This document shows positions 8,021-17,138 of a stretch of 64,000 nt of DNA, piece after piece. This DNA is from Paenibacillus algorifonticola (GTDB taxonomy: Bacteria; Bacillota; Bacilli; Paenibacillales; Paenibacillaceae). A program made the position numbers and the translations under genes. The notes beneath the pieces were generated by a model. That model was not told the origin of the DNA. It searched no databases and saw only the letters and a list, made by a program, of their open reading frames with translations. Positions within the stretch are counted from its first letter, which is position 1. The number at the start of each line of letters is the position of its first letter. The DNA lies in assembly GCF_000971975.1 (NCBI RefSeq), contig NZ_KQ040778.1:62001-126000 (forward strand), in the 5' to 3' direction.

Positions 8021-9898
8021 ATGAGAAAGGAAAACAGCAGCTTCAAAACGGATTTCCTGTCGGAGGCAGGGACGTTTATGGAAAATCGGGATTATTTTGC
8101 TTACGTCGAGCTGGATGACAGAGCCTGCTGGATTGTCGCGGATGGCTGCGATAACGATGTGGAGGTCCGCAGCGCCGAAATGGCGGTGCAATGCCTGCTT
8201 GAAAACTTCACGCATAAGCCGACGATGTCAAAGCGCAAGCTGGAGGCTTATTTGCAGGAGGCGCAGGATTGGCTTCGCCTCGAAAGCCGGCGCGTGCGGC
8301 TGAAGGCGAGCCTGATTATGGTCGTAACCGATTATACCCGCATCGTCTGGGCGGTAGCCGGCAATGCGCGGCTTTATCATTTTCGCGGAGGACGGCTGCT
8401 TGGGCAAAGCAAGGATTTGTCTTTAGCGCAGGCGATGGCGGATCGCGAAAGTATTTCCGCTTATAAGGTGGATCGTCACGAGGAGCGCCACAATTTGCTG
8501 CAATACGTCGGCAAGCCGGAAGGCTTGGAGCCATTTATTTCGAAAAAGACGGCGCTCAATGACGGCGATGTGCTGCTGCTCGTTACGCCGGGCATGTGGG
8601 AGAACGTGGACGTTCCTGAAATGCTGGATTCGCTGGAGGATACGGAGGACCCGACCGCGCTCGTCGATACGCTCGAAGAAGTGCTGCTCAGCAAGCAGCA
8701 GCCGGTCATTGGCAATTATACGGCGGCGGCTGTCTACGTAGATAAAGTGTACAAGGAAGACAAGAAAAAATGGAGCAAATGGGTGAAGCGGATTGCGCTG
8801 GTGATGATTCCGGTCATCATTGCGGCCGGCTTCGCTATTTATTATAAAAGCCGGACCGCAGCGCGGGTGGCGGAAGGCATTGCCAATATGCTCGAATATG
8901 AGCAGACGGGCGACACCTACGTCGAGGAGCGCAATTATGCGCAGGCGCTGAAATCGTACAGCGAAGCCCGCGCCGAGGCGAAGAAGCTCAAGGATAAAGT
9001 ACATATTGCCTTGTATGGCGTGAAATACAAGAAGGTCGATCTCATCGTCGCCGGAGACGGGTTTCTGAAGGACGGCGATTACGAGAAGGCGCTGACGCAA
9101 TACAAGAAGGCGAAGGAAGAGACGAAAAACGACGGGCTCTACGACCAGCAGGAGCTGGATCAGAAAATAAGCCAGATCGATGAATATGTCCGTATTGCCG
9201 CGATTGTGCAGGAGGCGGATTTGAAGGCTGAGGGGCAGGATTATTCTGCGGCGGTGCTGCTCTACAAGCAGGCGCGAAAGGCTGCGCTTAATGTGGGGTT
9301 TGTCGAAGGCGAGAAGGAAATTAAGACGAAGCTGGATGAAGCGGAGGCGAAAATTGCCGAGCTTGTGAAGGAGCAGAAGCTGCTGAAGGCCGAGAATTTG
9401 GAGAAACGCGGCGACCGCAGCTTTGCCGCCGGCAATTATGAGGCGGCGATTGATGCTTATACGCAGGCACAGGCGATTTATCAGGAAATCGCGGTGCTGG
9501 AGCCGGTGTTGAAGCTGGAGCGCAGCATCGGCAAGGCGGAGGATAAGCTGAACCCGATGCCAAGCCCGGCGGCGGGCGGCGATGCAGGCACGGGGAGCGA
9601 CGGTGGCGCGAGCAGTGCGGGTTCGGGAAGCGGCAGCGAAGCGAATAGTGAGGCTGGCGGAAGTGGCGCGGGCAGCGGCGGTACGAACAGCAGCGCAGGA
9701 AATAATGGCGGAGCAAGCGGCAGCGGCGCAGAAACAAGTGGGGCAGGCGGTACCGCGAATAGCACCGCCGATGCTGGTTCGTCTGCCGGAAGCGGAGCGG
9801 CGGGAACAAGCGGCGGCTCGACGGAGGCTACTCCGGCGGCAACGCCTACACCGACGCCCGATCAGGAGGCAACACCGCAGGCGAATACAACGGGCTAG
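8021..9898 (+). CDS. PP2C-like pseudophosphatase with membrane helix and TPR-like repeats
   Basis: Residues 1-240 keep the PP2C outline (ENRDYFAYVEL, VADGCDND) but have lost key metal ligands. The GD motif is GN (AVAGNARLY), the SDG motif is TPG (VTPGMW), and the final DN is GN (GNYTAAAV). It is therefore probably not an active phosphatase. A membrane helix follows (about 255-275), then about 220 residues of helical TPR-like repeats (YAQALKSYSEA, YEKALTQYKKA, YSAAVLLYKQA, YEAAIDAYTQA). The last 115 residues are a Gly/Ser/Ala-rich tail ending in TPTPTPD. The helix places the repeats and tail outside the cell, with the pseudophosphatase inside. It may link phospho-state to an extracellular or cell-wall contact. 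ATG 8021 follows GGAGG. Confidence 0.75.
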   Translation: MRKENSSFKTDFLSEAGTFMENRDYFAYVELDDRACWIVADGCDNDVEVRSAEMAVQCLLENFTHKPTMSKRKLEAYLQEAQDWLRLESRRVRLKASLIMVVTDYTRIVWAVAGNARLYHFRGGRLLGQSKDLSLAQAMADRESISAYKVDRHEERHNLLQYVGKPEGLEPFISKKTALNDGDVLLLVTPGMWENVDVPEMLDSLEDTEDPTALVDTLEEVLLSKQQPVIGNYTAAAVYVDKVYKEDKKKWSKWVKRIALVMIPVIIAAGFAIYYKSRTAARVAEGIANMLEYEQTGDTYVEERNYAQALKSYSEARAEAKKLKDKVHIALYGVKYKKVDLIVAGDGFLKDGDYEKALTQYKKAKEETKNDGLYDQQELDQKISQIDEYVRIAAIVQEADLKAEGQDYSAAVLLYKQARKAALNVGFVEGEKEIKTKLDEAEAKIAELVKEQKLLKAENLEKRGDRSFAAGNYEAAIDAYTQAQAIYQEIAVLEPVLKLERSIGKAEDKLNPMPSPAAGGDAGTGSDGGASSAGSGSGSEANSEAGGSGAGSGGTNSSAGNNGGASGSGAETSGAGGTANSTADAGSSAGSGAAGTSGGSTEATPAATPTPTPDQEATPQANTTG

Positions 9899-9947
9899 CT
9901 GCAAAAGCTAGGCCAAGGCACAGCAGCCAGCAGGGAGGGAGAACGGG

Positions 9948-11240
9948 ATGAAGGATATCATACAGGATCGGCTCAGCCGGATGGAGGATTTGGAGCAGCG
10001 AAAAATATTAAAGCAGCTCATGACCAGCATGTTCAACGGGGTCGTCGATTATCAGGAGAAGATGAACCGCGAGCTGGAGCAGCGCATCTTTGGGGAACTG
10101 GGAGACAATGACGATAAAAATGATATTTTCGTCACCGTCTGCGCGCGGGAGGATATCGATCCGATCCATGATTTTTTGTATCCGATGCTGCCAGGAGACG
10201 CCAGGCAGCCGGAAATTCCGCTGCATGACATTATTGCAGGCCTAAGCCGCAAGCAGGAGTGCAAGCTGCTGACGGTGTTTATGGAATGCAGCTATCCCGA
10301 GCTGAATGAGCTGCTGGCACGGCGCCGTATTTTTCAAGGGAAGATGGAAACGAATCGGGGCAGCTATGCGATAAGCGCTCGCGTGGAGCGGAGCCAGACC
10401 TATACGGGTGAGATCGAGCGGCTGTATGATGTTTTTCAAAAAAATGGCATAGCGTGGAAGACGCTAAATCATCCTTACGCCTATAAGTTTATTGATCTCG
10501 TGCTGACCGGAAGCGACCGCATTCCGGAGGAAGACGAGGAGATTCTAGAAATTAGCGTCGATCTGGAGCGGTATGAGCGGTTTAAAAAACCGGACATTGT
10601 GCCGCTATGGAACATTGAGCGTCTGGAAATTCGCAACAGCGGCTTTCCGGTTCCGGCTGCTGACCGCATCAATTACGAGCATGTGCTGTCGCTGCGCAAA
10701 ACCGGAGCGGGTCACGGCTATCTCGTAGACGGCGATGAGCAGGATGTCCGCTACATCAAGCGTTCCGCTGAGGATTTGACTGTCGTCAGCCCGAAGGAGG
10801 CATCCGGCGTATGGAGTGTCTGGAAGCTGACCCAGCCCATTATGTCGCAGGTTGGCAAGCTTGACTATCCGCTGTTCTCCAACCGCAAACGCGAAGGCTT
10901 TATTGGCAAATATGCCCGCCAGCATTCGGTGGCGGTGCGCGCAGTCAGCGAGCTGATGCGGCTTGTGCATTCGTTCGAGGCGGCGGAGGCGCTGGAGCTG
11001 GCAAGCGCCGAGGTAGATGGCAAGCCGCTTGGCCGCAGCGGGCAGACGTATGGGATGAATCCTTTCATCAGCGATAATATTCGCTCGGAATCGGGCAAGA
11101 AGCGGCTGAAGCTGACCTTCCGCAAGCGCGGAGCGGCGCAGGCTGGGGCCGATTTTGTGCTGAATGATGTGATGAGCTTTATGGTATCTGAAATTCAAAT
11201 GCATTTTCCGGAATACAGCTGTGAAGGAGAATGGGCTTGA
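9948..11240 (+). CDS. Unknown 430-aa protein, possible baseplate part
   Basis: I do not recognise a family. The protein is soluble, acidic at the start (helical, DRLSRMEDLEQRK), and mixed alpha/beta later, with no catalytic motif I can name. It overlaps the next gene by 4 bp and is locked in the structural block of the operon. From memory, database names such as 'normocyte-binding protein' are attached to similar Firmicutes proteins and carry no functional meaning. A baseplate or adaptor role is suggested by context alone, since a contractile machine needs such parts and no TssK/TssF-like protein is visible elsewhere. GGGAGG precedes the ATG. Confidence 0.6.
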   Translation: MKDIIQDRLSRMEDLEQRKILKQLMTSMFNGVVDYQEKMNRELEQRIFGELGDNDDKNDIFVTVCAREDIDPIHDFLYPMLPGDARQPEIPLHDIIAGLSRKQECKLLTVFMECSYPELNELLARRRIFQGKMETNRGSYAISARVERSQTYTGEIERLYDVFQKNGIAWKTLNHPYAYKFIDLVLTGSDRIPEEDEEILEISVDLERYERFKKPDIVPLWNIERLEIRNSGFPVPAADRINYEHVLSLRKTGAGHGYLVDGDEQDVRYIKRSAEDLTVVSPKEASGVWSVWKLTQPIMSQVGKLDYPLFSNRKREGFIGKYARQHSVAVRAVSELMRLVHSFEAAEALELASAEVDGKPLGRSGQTYGMNPFISDNIRSESGKKRLKLTFRKRGAAQAGADFVLNDVMSFMVSEIQMHFPEYSCEGEWA

Positions 11241-11926
11241 ATTACGTATGGGATTTAGTCATTAAAACCGAGCAGAAGGGGCTTGAGCGGAAAGGGCTTT
11301 ATTTTACGCCAGCCAAAGTATATTCGCCATATATGGAGCTGAGCTTGCCCGATTTGAACGCTACGCTTGTGGATCGGGAGATTGAGGTTAATGCGGATTA
11401 CCGTTTTACGAATATTTTTGACGGCATGTTCGATCTGGATTATGAGGAATGCGCGGAGCTGAGAGTGGCGCTGTTCGATATTATGATGCATTTTCTAGCC
11501 GATGTGGATTTATCGCAGGGGATGAACCTGAGGGAATATTATATCCGGTTTATTTTGCGAGATATTGAGGATGGCTTGTTCGGCGATGAGGTGAAGCATG
11601 GGCTGACGTTGTTTACCCGCAACGAGCGGGAGGTTATAGCGGCCAATCTGCTGCGGCTGTATGAGACGGGCGAGGCGGTTTATCTACTGAAGGATACGAT
11701 GCGCAAGCTGTTCAAGCGCTCGACGATATATGTAAATTGCGAGGAGAAGGACGAGCTGGTGTTTTACGTCGGGCAGAAGCGGACGGAGGCAGTCGAGGCG
11801 CGAATTGAGCTGGTGCGGCGGCTGTTTCTGCCTGTACGGTTTGTGACCGAAATTTATTGGGAATATCATTTTGGCCTGCTTGATGTGGAAGAGACGATGC
11901 AAATCGACCGCATTGCGCTCTATTAG
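11237..11926 (+). CDS. Unknown ~229-aa protein, possible baseplate wedge or adaptor
   Basis: The best start is TTG 11237. AAGGAG lies 7 nt upstream of it, and the codon overlaps the previous stop as TTGA; the ATG at 11231 sits too close to the ribosome site. The C-terminal third has the look of a structural contact domain: KLFKRSTIYVNCEEKDELVF, LFLPVRFVTEIYWEYHFG. I know no enzyme motif here. A baseplate component is a guess from its place between the FHA/PP2C genes and the ATPase and from the pairing with the upstream gene. Confidence 0.6.
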   Translation: MNYVWDLVIKTEQKGLERKGLYFTPAKVYSPYMELSLPDLNATLVDREIEVNADYRFTNIFDGMFDLDYEECAELRVALFDIMMHFLADVDLSQGMNLREYYIRFILRDIEDGLFGDEVKHGLTLFTRNEREVIAANLLRLYETGEAVYLLKDTMRKLFKRSTIYVNCEEKDELVFYVGQKRTEAVEARIELVRRLFLPVRFVTEIYWEYHFGLLDVEETMQIDRIALY

Positions 11927-11950
11927 AGACGAAGGAGGAGGGCTGTCATT

Positions 11951-14900
11951 ATGCGCAGCTATACCTATAAATTAACGAAGCCCGGTGCTGAAAATAATGC
12001 GGGAGCGCGGGCTCAGGATGAAGTGGCGGCGACCCGCGAAGCGGAGCAGTCCTTGGACAGCTACGATGAAGGCGCCGCAAGGGCTGGTGGAGACAAAAGA
12101 GCAGGAGGCCCGAAAGGCTACGGGCAAGGGCAAGGGCAAGCCCCAGGCGATCAAGGCGGGTATGGACATAATCCAGGGAACAACGATGGTTATGGACAAG
12201 GCCAAAGCCAAGGTTACCAGGATGGTAACGGGCAAGGTGCTGGAAACCGTGGTGGAAATGGCGGATACGGTGGATACGGGCAAAATCAAGGTCAAGGTCA
12301 AAACCAAGGCCAAGGCGGGCGCGGCGGGAACCCCGATCGATATATGGATGAAGCGGCGGCAGGCGGAAATGGCTATGGCCGTGGAGTAGCAGATGGCGGC
12401 CGTGATCTAGGCGGTGCAGGCAATGGCCGCGGGCAAGCGGGCGGTTATGGAAATGGCAGCTTGGATGATGCTGGCTATGGAAATGCCAATGCGAACGGAA
12501 ATACGAATGGAAATGGCAACGGTAGGGCTGTGGGGAATGGCCCAGCGGCAAAACTCGGCGGTGGCTACTTGGATAAAGAGGACGCTGCTAACAATGGCAA
12601 TGGGAGTAGTAATGCCCGTTATTCGAGTAACGGCGCAGGCGGCAGAGACGATATGCGGGGACCTTCGGGAGCAGCGCGCCAGCCATCCGGCATGAGAACG
12701 CATTATGCGCCGCCAGGAGCAAAAGGTCTCGGCCCGCAAGCTGGGCAAAATGCCCGTGGTGCAGCAGCAAGACGCTATTCGCTTGCCGAGCTGGAGCAAA
12801 TGACGACGCATCAGCTGCGCAGCATTTGCCATCAGGAGCGTATCGTCAAAGGTGTTGTCGAAGCGCAGAGCCGCGAGGAGCTTGTTCGTATTGTGCTGAA
12901 ATATCGGGGCGCGGATGAGAGCCTGTTTATTGACGAATATGAGGAGCAGGGCTTTGAGCGGCTGGAATATGCTTTGCAGCATTATTTAAATACGCCGCTG
13001 CGCGATGCGGCAAGCATCCACATTCCGGCGAAAATTACGATCTACAACGGCCTGCCGCTCAATCGGCGGGATGGCTATCAGGTGCGTGCGCCTCATGTGC
13101 CAAGCGTGTGCGAATCGAATGTGCTTATTATCAATGAGCAGGAGGAAGTGTGTGGAATTTTGCGTCTGGTAAAAGATGGATTAGAGCCAGGCGTCTTTAT
13201 GCTGTGCGCAGATAAAAATACGGTGTACCGCCGGACGGCGAACCGCAATTACAGCCTGCTGCTGTTCCGCAAGCAGGATTCGGAATATTTATACAAAGCC
13301 TATTACAGCAATCGGCTGATGCCGCCTGCTAATTTGCATTACTGGCGCATGCCGGTGTCAGAGCTGGACATTCGCGAGGTGGAGCAGACGCAGGCGGTGC
13401 TCGCCATTGACTTCGGCACGTCAAATACGACGGCTGGCGCTTTTCTAGATTATGGCTTTATTGCCGAGCCGAGCAGCCACGATATTTTAAACGGCAAGCT
13501 GCGGCTGGGAACGATTAATTATGTGTCCTTTGCCAAAACGGCTAAAGGCGATGCGGCTGGCGGGGACTTCATTCATTCTGGAGGCAGTGGAATAGGCGTT
13601 GCGTCCACGGCTGGCTGGATCGAAATGCTGCCGACGGCGATTGGCGTAGCCGATTGTGCGGATATAGGCGATATCAAATACACCTATGGGTATGAGGCGA
13701 TGCGCCAGCTCAAGCATAACGCGCATGCGGGGAGAACGAGCGTTTTTCTCGGGATGAAGCGTTGGGTGAATGGCATCGGCAAAATGGAGGAAGTAAGCGA
13801 CGCCAGCGGCAATACCGCTGTGCTGAGACGAAGCGAGCTGATACGCGCTTATTTGCTGCATGTCATTCAAACGGCAGAGCATCAGTTCAAATGCCGCTTC
13901 AAGCATTTGCATTTTACAAGCCCGGTGAAGCTGAAAGAGCCGTTTATGGCGATGTTCAAGGAAGTGCTGCAAGATGATTACGTCATCGAAACGGAGCATG
14001 CGCTGGATGAGGGCATGGCGGTGCTGTACAACACGATAGCTGACCAAATCGAGCAGGACCGCTACATGGAAGGCGAGACGTTCGACGCGCTGGTTATCGA
14101 TTGCGGCGGGGGAACGACCGACCTGTCCTCATGCCGCTTCCGCATTGAGGAAGGGCGAATCTCGTATAACATCGACATTCGCACCGCCTACGAGAACGGA
14201 GACACGAATTTTGGCGGCAATAATCTCACCTATCGGGTGATGCAATATATCAAAATCGTTTTTGCCGATTATTATTCCCGCGGCCGCGTCTTGACGGATC
14301 TCGATGAATTAATCGGCATTCCGGGCGCGGATTTATTCCGCCATGTGGATGAATATGGCGTTGCAGCGGTATATGAGCCGCTGGAGCAAAGGTATCGGGA
14401 AGCGGAGCGGGTGCTCCCAACGCGCTTCAAGCAGTATGAGAACCGGACGCGTGACGATTATTGGCGGGTGCGGCGCAATTTTTATTTTTTATGGGAGCTG
14501 GCAGAGGAGCTTAAGGTTGCGTTCTTCCGCAGGACGAGCACGTTTCGCAGAAAGTTCGAAATTGCGGAACAGACGGCTCGCTTGGGGCGAATGGATCGCG
14601 CGGACAATGACCTTGAGGTGATGCCGATTGCCGGCTGGTGCTTATCGCTGAACGAAGGCGGCAGATTTACCGATCGCCATGACAGCCCGGATGCGGTGTT
14701 CACGGTCAATGAAATGTCTAAGCTGCTGAGGGCGGATATTTATAATATTGTGCGGGCGTTTTTGGAGGATTTTTATGAGGATGGCCGTTTGCAGCAGTAC
14801 GCGATGATCAAGCTGACCGGGCAATCGTGCCGGATCGAGGCGTTCCGCGAGGCGCTCAAGGAATTTGTGCCGGGGCGCAGCATTGAGTTTGGGCTGAAAG

Positions 14901-15448
14901 CCGATGAGGCGGGCAAGGTGCCGGAGTTGAAGCTGGCGTGCCTGCGCGGGGCCATCCGGTATTTGACGGCGCGCAAGCTGGGCCAAATTCAGACGACGGT
15001 GACGCGGAGCGCGCCAGTCGTGCCGTATACGGTGACGGCCTATACGCATCAAGGCGGCGAAAAAGTGCTCATCAGCAGCATGGAGCAGCTCAGCCGGATG
15101 CGGGGCGCGGTGTCGCGGCCGATGCATGTATCGGAGGTCGCTTTTTATCTGAAGAGCGGGGACGACAAGCTGCAGCGCAAATATGTGTATGACAACAGTC
15201 GCAGTGTGTACAATGCCGCGTTATATGAAGAAATCGCCGCCTTGTACGGCGAACAGATTCCGCAGGAGGAAACGGATTTAATCGTGAACGGGGAAGTAAA
15301 ATTTTTCGTCGTGACGGGCGAAAATCAATGGGGCTTCCACATCGTTCCGGTCGCACGGACGCAGGAGCAGCTCTTGCTGGGCGAGAAGCGGCTGTTCACA
15401 TTCGAGGATGATCTGTCGGAGCTGGATTTCTTTGACGGGCTGAAATAG
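11951..15448 (+). CDS. Large actin/Hsp70-fold ATPase with G/Q/N-rich tail and SAP-like motif
   Basis: The 1165-residue protein has four parts. Residues about 40-275 are a low-complexity Gly/Gln/Asn/Tyr-rich stretch (repeats of GQGQ, NGNGN, GYG) that should be disordered. Residues 276-320 resemble a SAP-like helix-turn-helix motif (YSLAELEQMTTHQLRSIC). Residues about 480-990 form an actin/Hsp70 ATPase: phosphate-1 loop IDFGTSNTT (D487) and phosphate-2 loop IDCGGGTTD (D717). A beta-rich tail closes the protein. It lacks a standard Hsp70 peptide-binding domain. With the J-domain protein upstream it may form a dedicated assembly chaperone; a filament-forming role is the alternative. AAGGAGGAGGG precedes the ATG at 11951. 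Confidence 0.8.
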   Translation: MRSYTYKLTKPGAENNAGARAQDEVAATREAEQSLDSYDEGAARAGGDKRAGGPKGYGQGQGQAPGDQGGYGHNPGNNDGYGQGQSQGYQDGNGQGAGNRGGNGGYGGYGQNQGQGQNQGQGGRGGNPDRYMDEAAAGGNGYGRGVADGGRDLGGAGNGRGQAGGYGNGSLDDAGYGNANANGNTNGNGNGRAVGNGPAAKLGGGYLDKEDAANNGNGSSNARYSSNGAGGRDDMRGPSGAARQPSGMRTHYAPPGAKGLGPQAGQNARGAAARRYSLAELEQMTTHQLRSICHQERIVKGVVEAQSREELVRIVLKYRGADESLFIDEYEEQGFERLEYALQHYLNTPLRDAASIHIPAKITIYNGLPLNRRDGYQVRAPHVPSVCESNVLIINEQEEVCGILRLVKDGLEPGVFMLCADKNTVYRRTANRNYSLLLFRKQDSEYLYKAYYSNRLMPPANLHYWRMPVSELDIREVEQTQAVLAIDFGTSNTTAGAFLDYGFIAEPSSHDILNGKLRLGTINYVSFAKTAKGDAAGGDFIHSGGSGIGVASTAGWIEMLPTAIGVADCADIGDIKYTYGYEAMRQLKHNAHAGRTSVFLGMKRWVNGIGKMEEVSDASGNTAVLRRSELIRAYLLHVIQTAEHQFKCRFKHLHFTSPVKLKEPFMAMFKEVLQDDYVIETEHALDEGMAVLYNTIADQIEQDRYMEGETFDALVIDCGGGTTDLSSCRFRIEEGRISYNIDIRTAYENGDTNFGGNNLTYRVMQYIKIVFADYYSRGRVLTDLDELIGIPGADLFRHVDEYGVAAVYEPLEQRYREAERVLPTRFKQYENRTRDDYWRVRRNFYFLWELAEELKVAFFRRTSTFRRKFEIAEQTARLGRMDRADNDLEVMPIAGWCLSLNEGGRFTDRHDSPDAVFTVNEMSKLLRADIYNIVRAFLEDFYEDGRLQQYAMIKLTGQSCRIEAFREALKEFVPGRSIEFGLKADEAGKVPELKLACLRGAIRYLTARKLGQIQTTVTRSAPVVPYTVTAYTHQGGEKVLISSMEQLSRMRGAVSRPMHVSEVAFYLKSGDDKLQRKYVYDNSRSVYNAALYEEIAALYGEQIPQEETDLIVNGEVKFFVVTGENQWGFHIVPVARTQEQLLLGEKRLFTFEDDLSELDFFDGLK

Positions 15449-15521
15449 ATAGAGAAATAGAGGGATAGAGAAATATTAGGAGATTAAAAGGGTGAAATAG
15501 ACAGGAAGGAAGTGAGCGTGC

Positions 15522-16412
15522 ATGTTTGCAGACCGCTATCCCAGCTTTCAGAAGGGCCGAATTCTAAAGACGGAGATGCTCAGCAATCTGCGGGATTACC
15601 CGCGGCATATGTTCGACATCCAGTACAGCAGCTATTCAGATGGCATTATTTGCGGGGCCGAGGTACTGGTGGGCGAGGAAACGCTGATGATTAAGCGCGG
15701 CATAGTCAAGCATGACGGGCGGTTGTTCAGCCTGGAGCAGGATTATGAGCTGCCTTATTCGGCTACGGGAAATGAGACGCTGATTAAAATCCGTTTCCCC
15801 TCGGAGCCGAGTGTACGCAGTGACATTACGAGCTATGAGACGGAAATCGTGCTGGAGCCTGCTGGCCAGCTGCGCGGGAACGAGCTTGAGTTGGGACGGT
15901 ACAAGCTCAAGCCGGGCGCGAGGCTGCGCCAAAGCTATGAGGGGTTCCATGATTTGATCACCGAGTACAACACGGTGCAGCTCATTCATGTGGAGCATGC
16001 CGCTTACGGGCGCAGCACGATGGACCCGATCGTCATGCGCCTGTACGGAGAAGAGCTGCTGATGCGCGGCTGCTCTGATCCGCATGATATCTCGTTTGCG
16101 ATGCTCTGCTTGAATGAGGGAACGGTGGCGATGCCCGTCATTGAGCATTATGTAGCCGCAAGGCTAGGGCTGGAGCGCCGAGGCGTGCAGCGGGGCTTCC
16201 ATATGGGAGCGAAAGGCGGTTCAGGCGCTGGAGCTCATTCGGCGGCTGGCCGCGAACGGATGGGCGATACGGGGAAATTCGACGACCCGCCTCCAGTGGA
16301 TCGAGACCAGCTGTATGGAAATTTACGCCGAATACTCGGCAGCGTGCATCGCGGCGGAGCGGCGAAAGGCGATCTTCGCCCAGGCGGCATGCGGCGGATG
16401 TTGGTGGATTAA
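15522..16412 (+). CDS. Unknown operon protein, probably frameshifted near its end
   Basis: The first ~225 residues look like a genuine folded protein (beta-rich, e.g. TLIKIRFPSEPSVRSD), but I do not know the family. After about residue 226 (nt ~16200) the frame turns into Gly/Arg/Pro-rich sequence typical of a wrong frame. Meanwhile the +1 frame becomes protein-like (RKAVQALELIRRLAANGW, CMEIYAEYSAACIAAERRK) and stays open through to the next gene. A one-base indel around 16170-16207 is therefore likely, either real or a sequencing error. Context places the gene in the injection-system operon. The ribosome site is weak (AGGAAGGAAG). Confidence 0.6.
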   Translation: MFADRYPSFQKGRILKTEMLSNLRDYPRHMFDIQYSSYSDGIICGAEVLVGEETLMIKRGIVKHDGRLFSLEQDYELPYSATGNETLIKIRFPSEPSVRSDITSYETEIVLEPAGQLRGNELELGRYKLKPGARLRQSYEGFHDLITEYNTVQLIHVEHAAYGRSTMDPIVMRLYGEELLMRGCSDPHDISFAMLCLNEGTVAMPVIEHYVAARLGLERRGVQRGFHMGAKGGSGAGAHSAAGRERMGDTGKFDDPPPVDRDQLYGNLRRILGSVHRGGAAKGDLRPGGMRRMLVD

Positions 16413-16452
16413 GGAAGTTCAATTACATGAGAGATCAGACACAGGAGGCAAC

Positions 16453-17034
16453 ATGTTGGTTTATGCAGGTTTTTGGAAAAGGCTGTTCGCGTACATTATC
16501 GACGACATTATTTTATATTTGTTCACCTACATCGGCTTATTAATGATCATGCTACTATTCAGCATGCCGATAGCGGCACTTCGATCAGATTCTTTGTACA
16601 GTCAATCGTTCGATGGCTTTTTTTCAGTGATAGTGCCGAGTATTTTCCTGTTCTACATTGTGTTGAGATGGCTCTATTTCACCTTGATGGAAATGTCGCC
16701 CGCTCAAGGGACGCTGGGCAAAATGGCCCTTGGCATCATCGTAACCGATGAGCGTTTTGAACGCGTAACGTTTGGCCGTGCGACGGGAAGATTTTTTGGA
16801 AGAATCTTATCTGGACTGATTTTGTATGTCGGTTTTCTTATTATTCCGTTCACAAGCAAAAAGCAGGGGCTTCACGACAAAATGGCAGGCACCTATGTGG
16901 TGGACAAGAAGGTGCTGCTGCTGGCGAAGCAGTTTGGATTGGATGTGCATCAGCCGCCGTTTGTGCAGTATCCGACGTATTCCCCTATGCATCAGCCAGT
17001 TCAACCGCCGTTGATGCCGTTTGGGAAAGAGTGA
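16453..17034 (+). CDS. RDD-family membrane protein
   Basis: The 193-residue protein opens with the RDD signature region (YAGFWKRLFAYIIDDIILY) and has about three transmembrane helices. It includes GTLGKMALGIIV, a conserved RDD-family stretch, and a Pro-rich C-terminal tail. RDD proteins are small membrane proteins of mostly unknown or transport-related function. AGGAGG 4 nt upstream of ATG 16453 supports this start over longer in-frame versions. In this operon it might anchor part of the machine to the membrane, which is inference. Confidence 0.8.
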   Translation: MLVYAGFWKRLFAYIIDDIILYLFTYIGLLMIMLLFSMPIAALRSDSLYSQSFDGFFSVIVPSIFLFYIVLRWLYFTLMEMSPAQGTLGKMALGIIVTDERFERVTFGRATGRFFGRILSGLILYVGFLIIPFTSKKQGLHDKMAGTYVVDKKVLLLAKQFGLDVHQPPFVQYPTYSPMHQPVQPPLMPFGKE

Positions 17035-17138
17035 GCGAGCGCTCATAACAGGCTCCTTTTTTAACAAATTAGTAGATTAGAGACTTAGAAGCAGGTTGGT
17101 CCAAGGACATGCAAGATGACTTGAAGGAGGACGACAAG

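Noticed and set aside
8423..9904. A 493-codon open frame on the minus strand
   Set aside because: It is the antisense shadow of the PP2C-like/TPR gene; the product is Arg/Ala/Leu-rich with no domains or ribosome site.
12110..12600. Possible CRISPR-like or satellite repeats
   Set aside because: The repetition is irregular and follows codons for Gly, Gln and Asn in the 1165-aa protein; there are no constant repeats with spacers.
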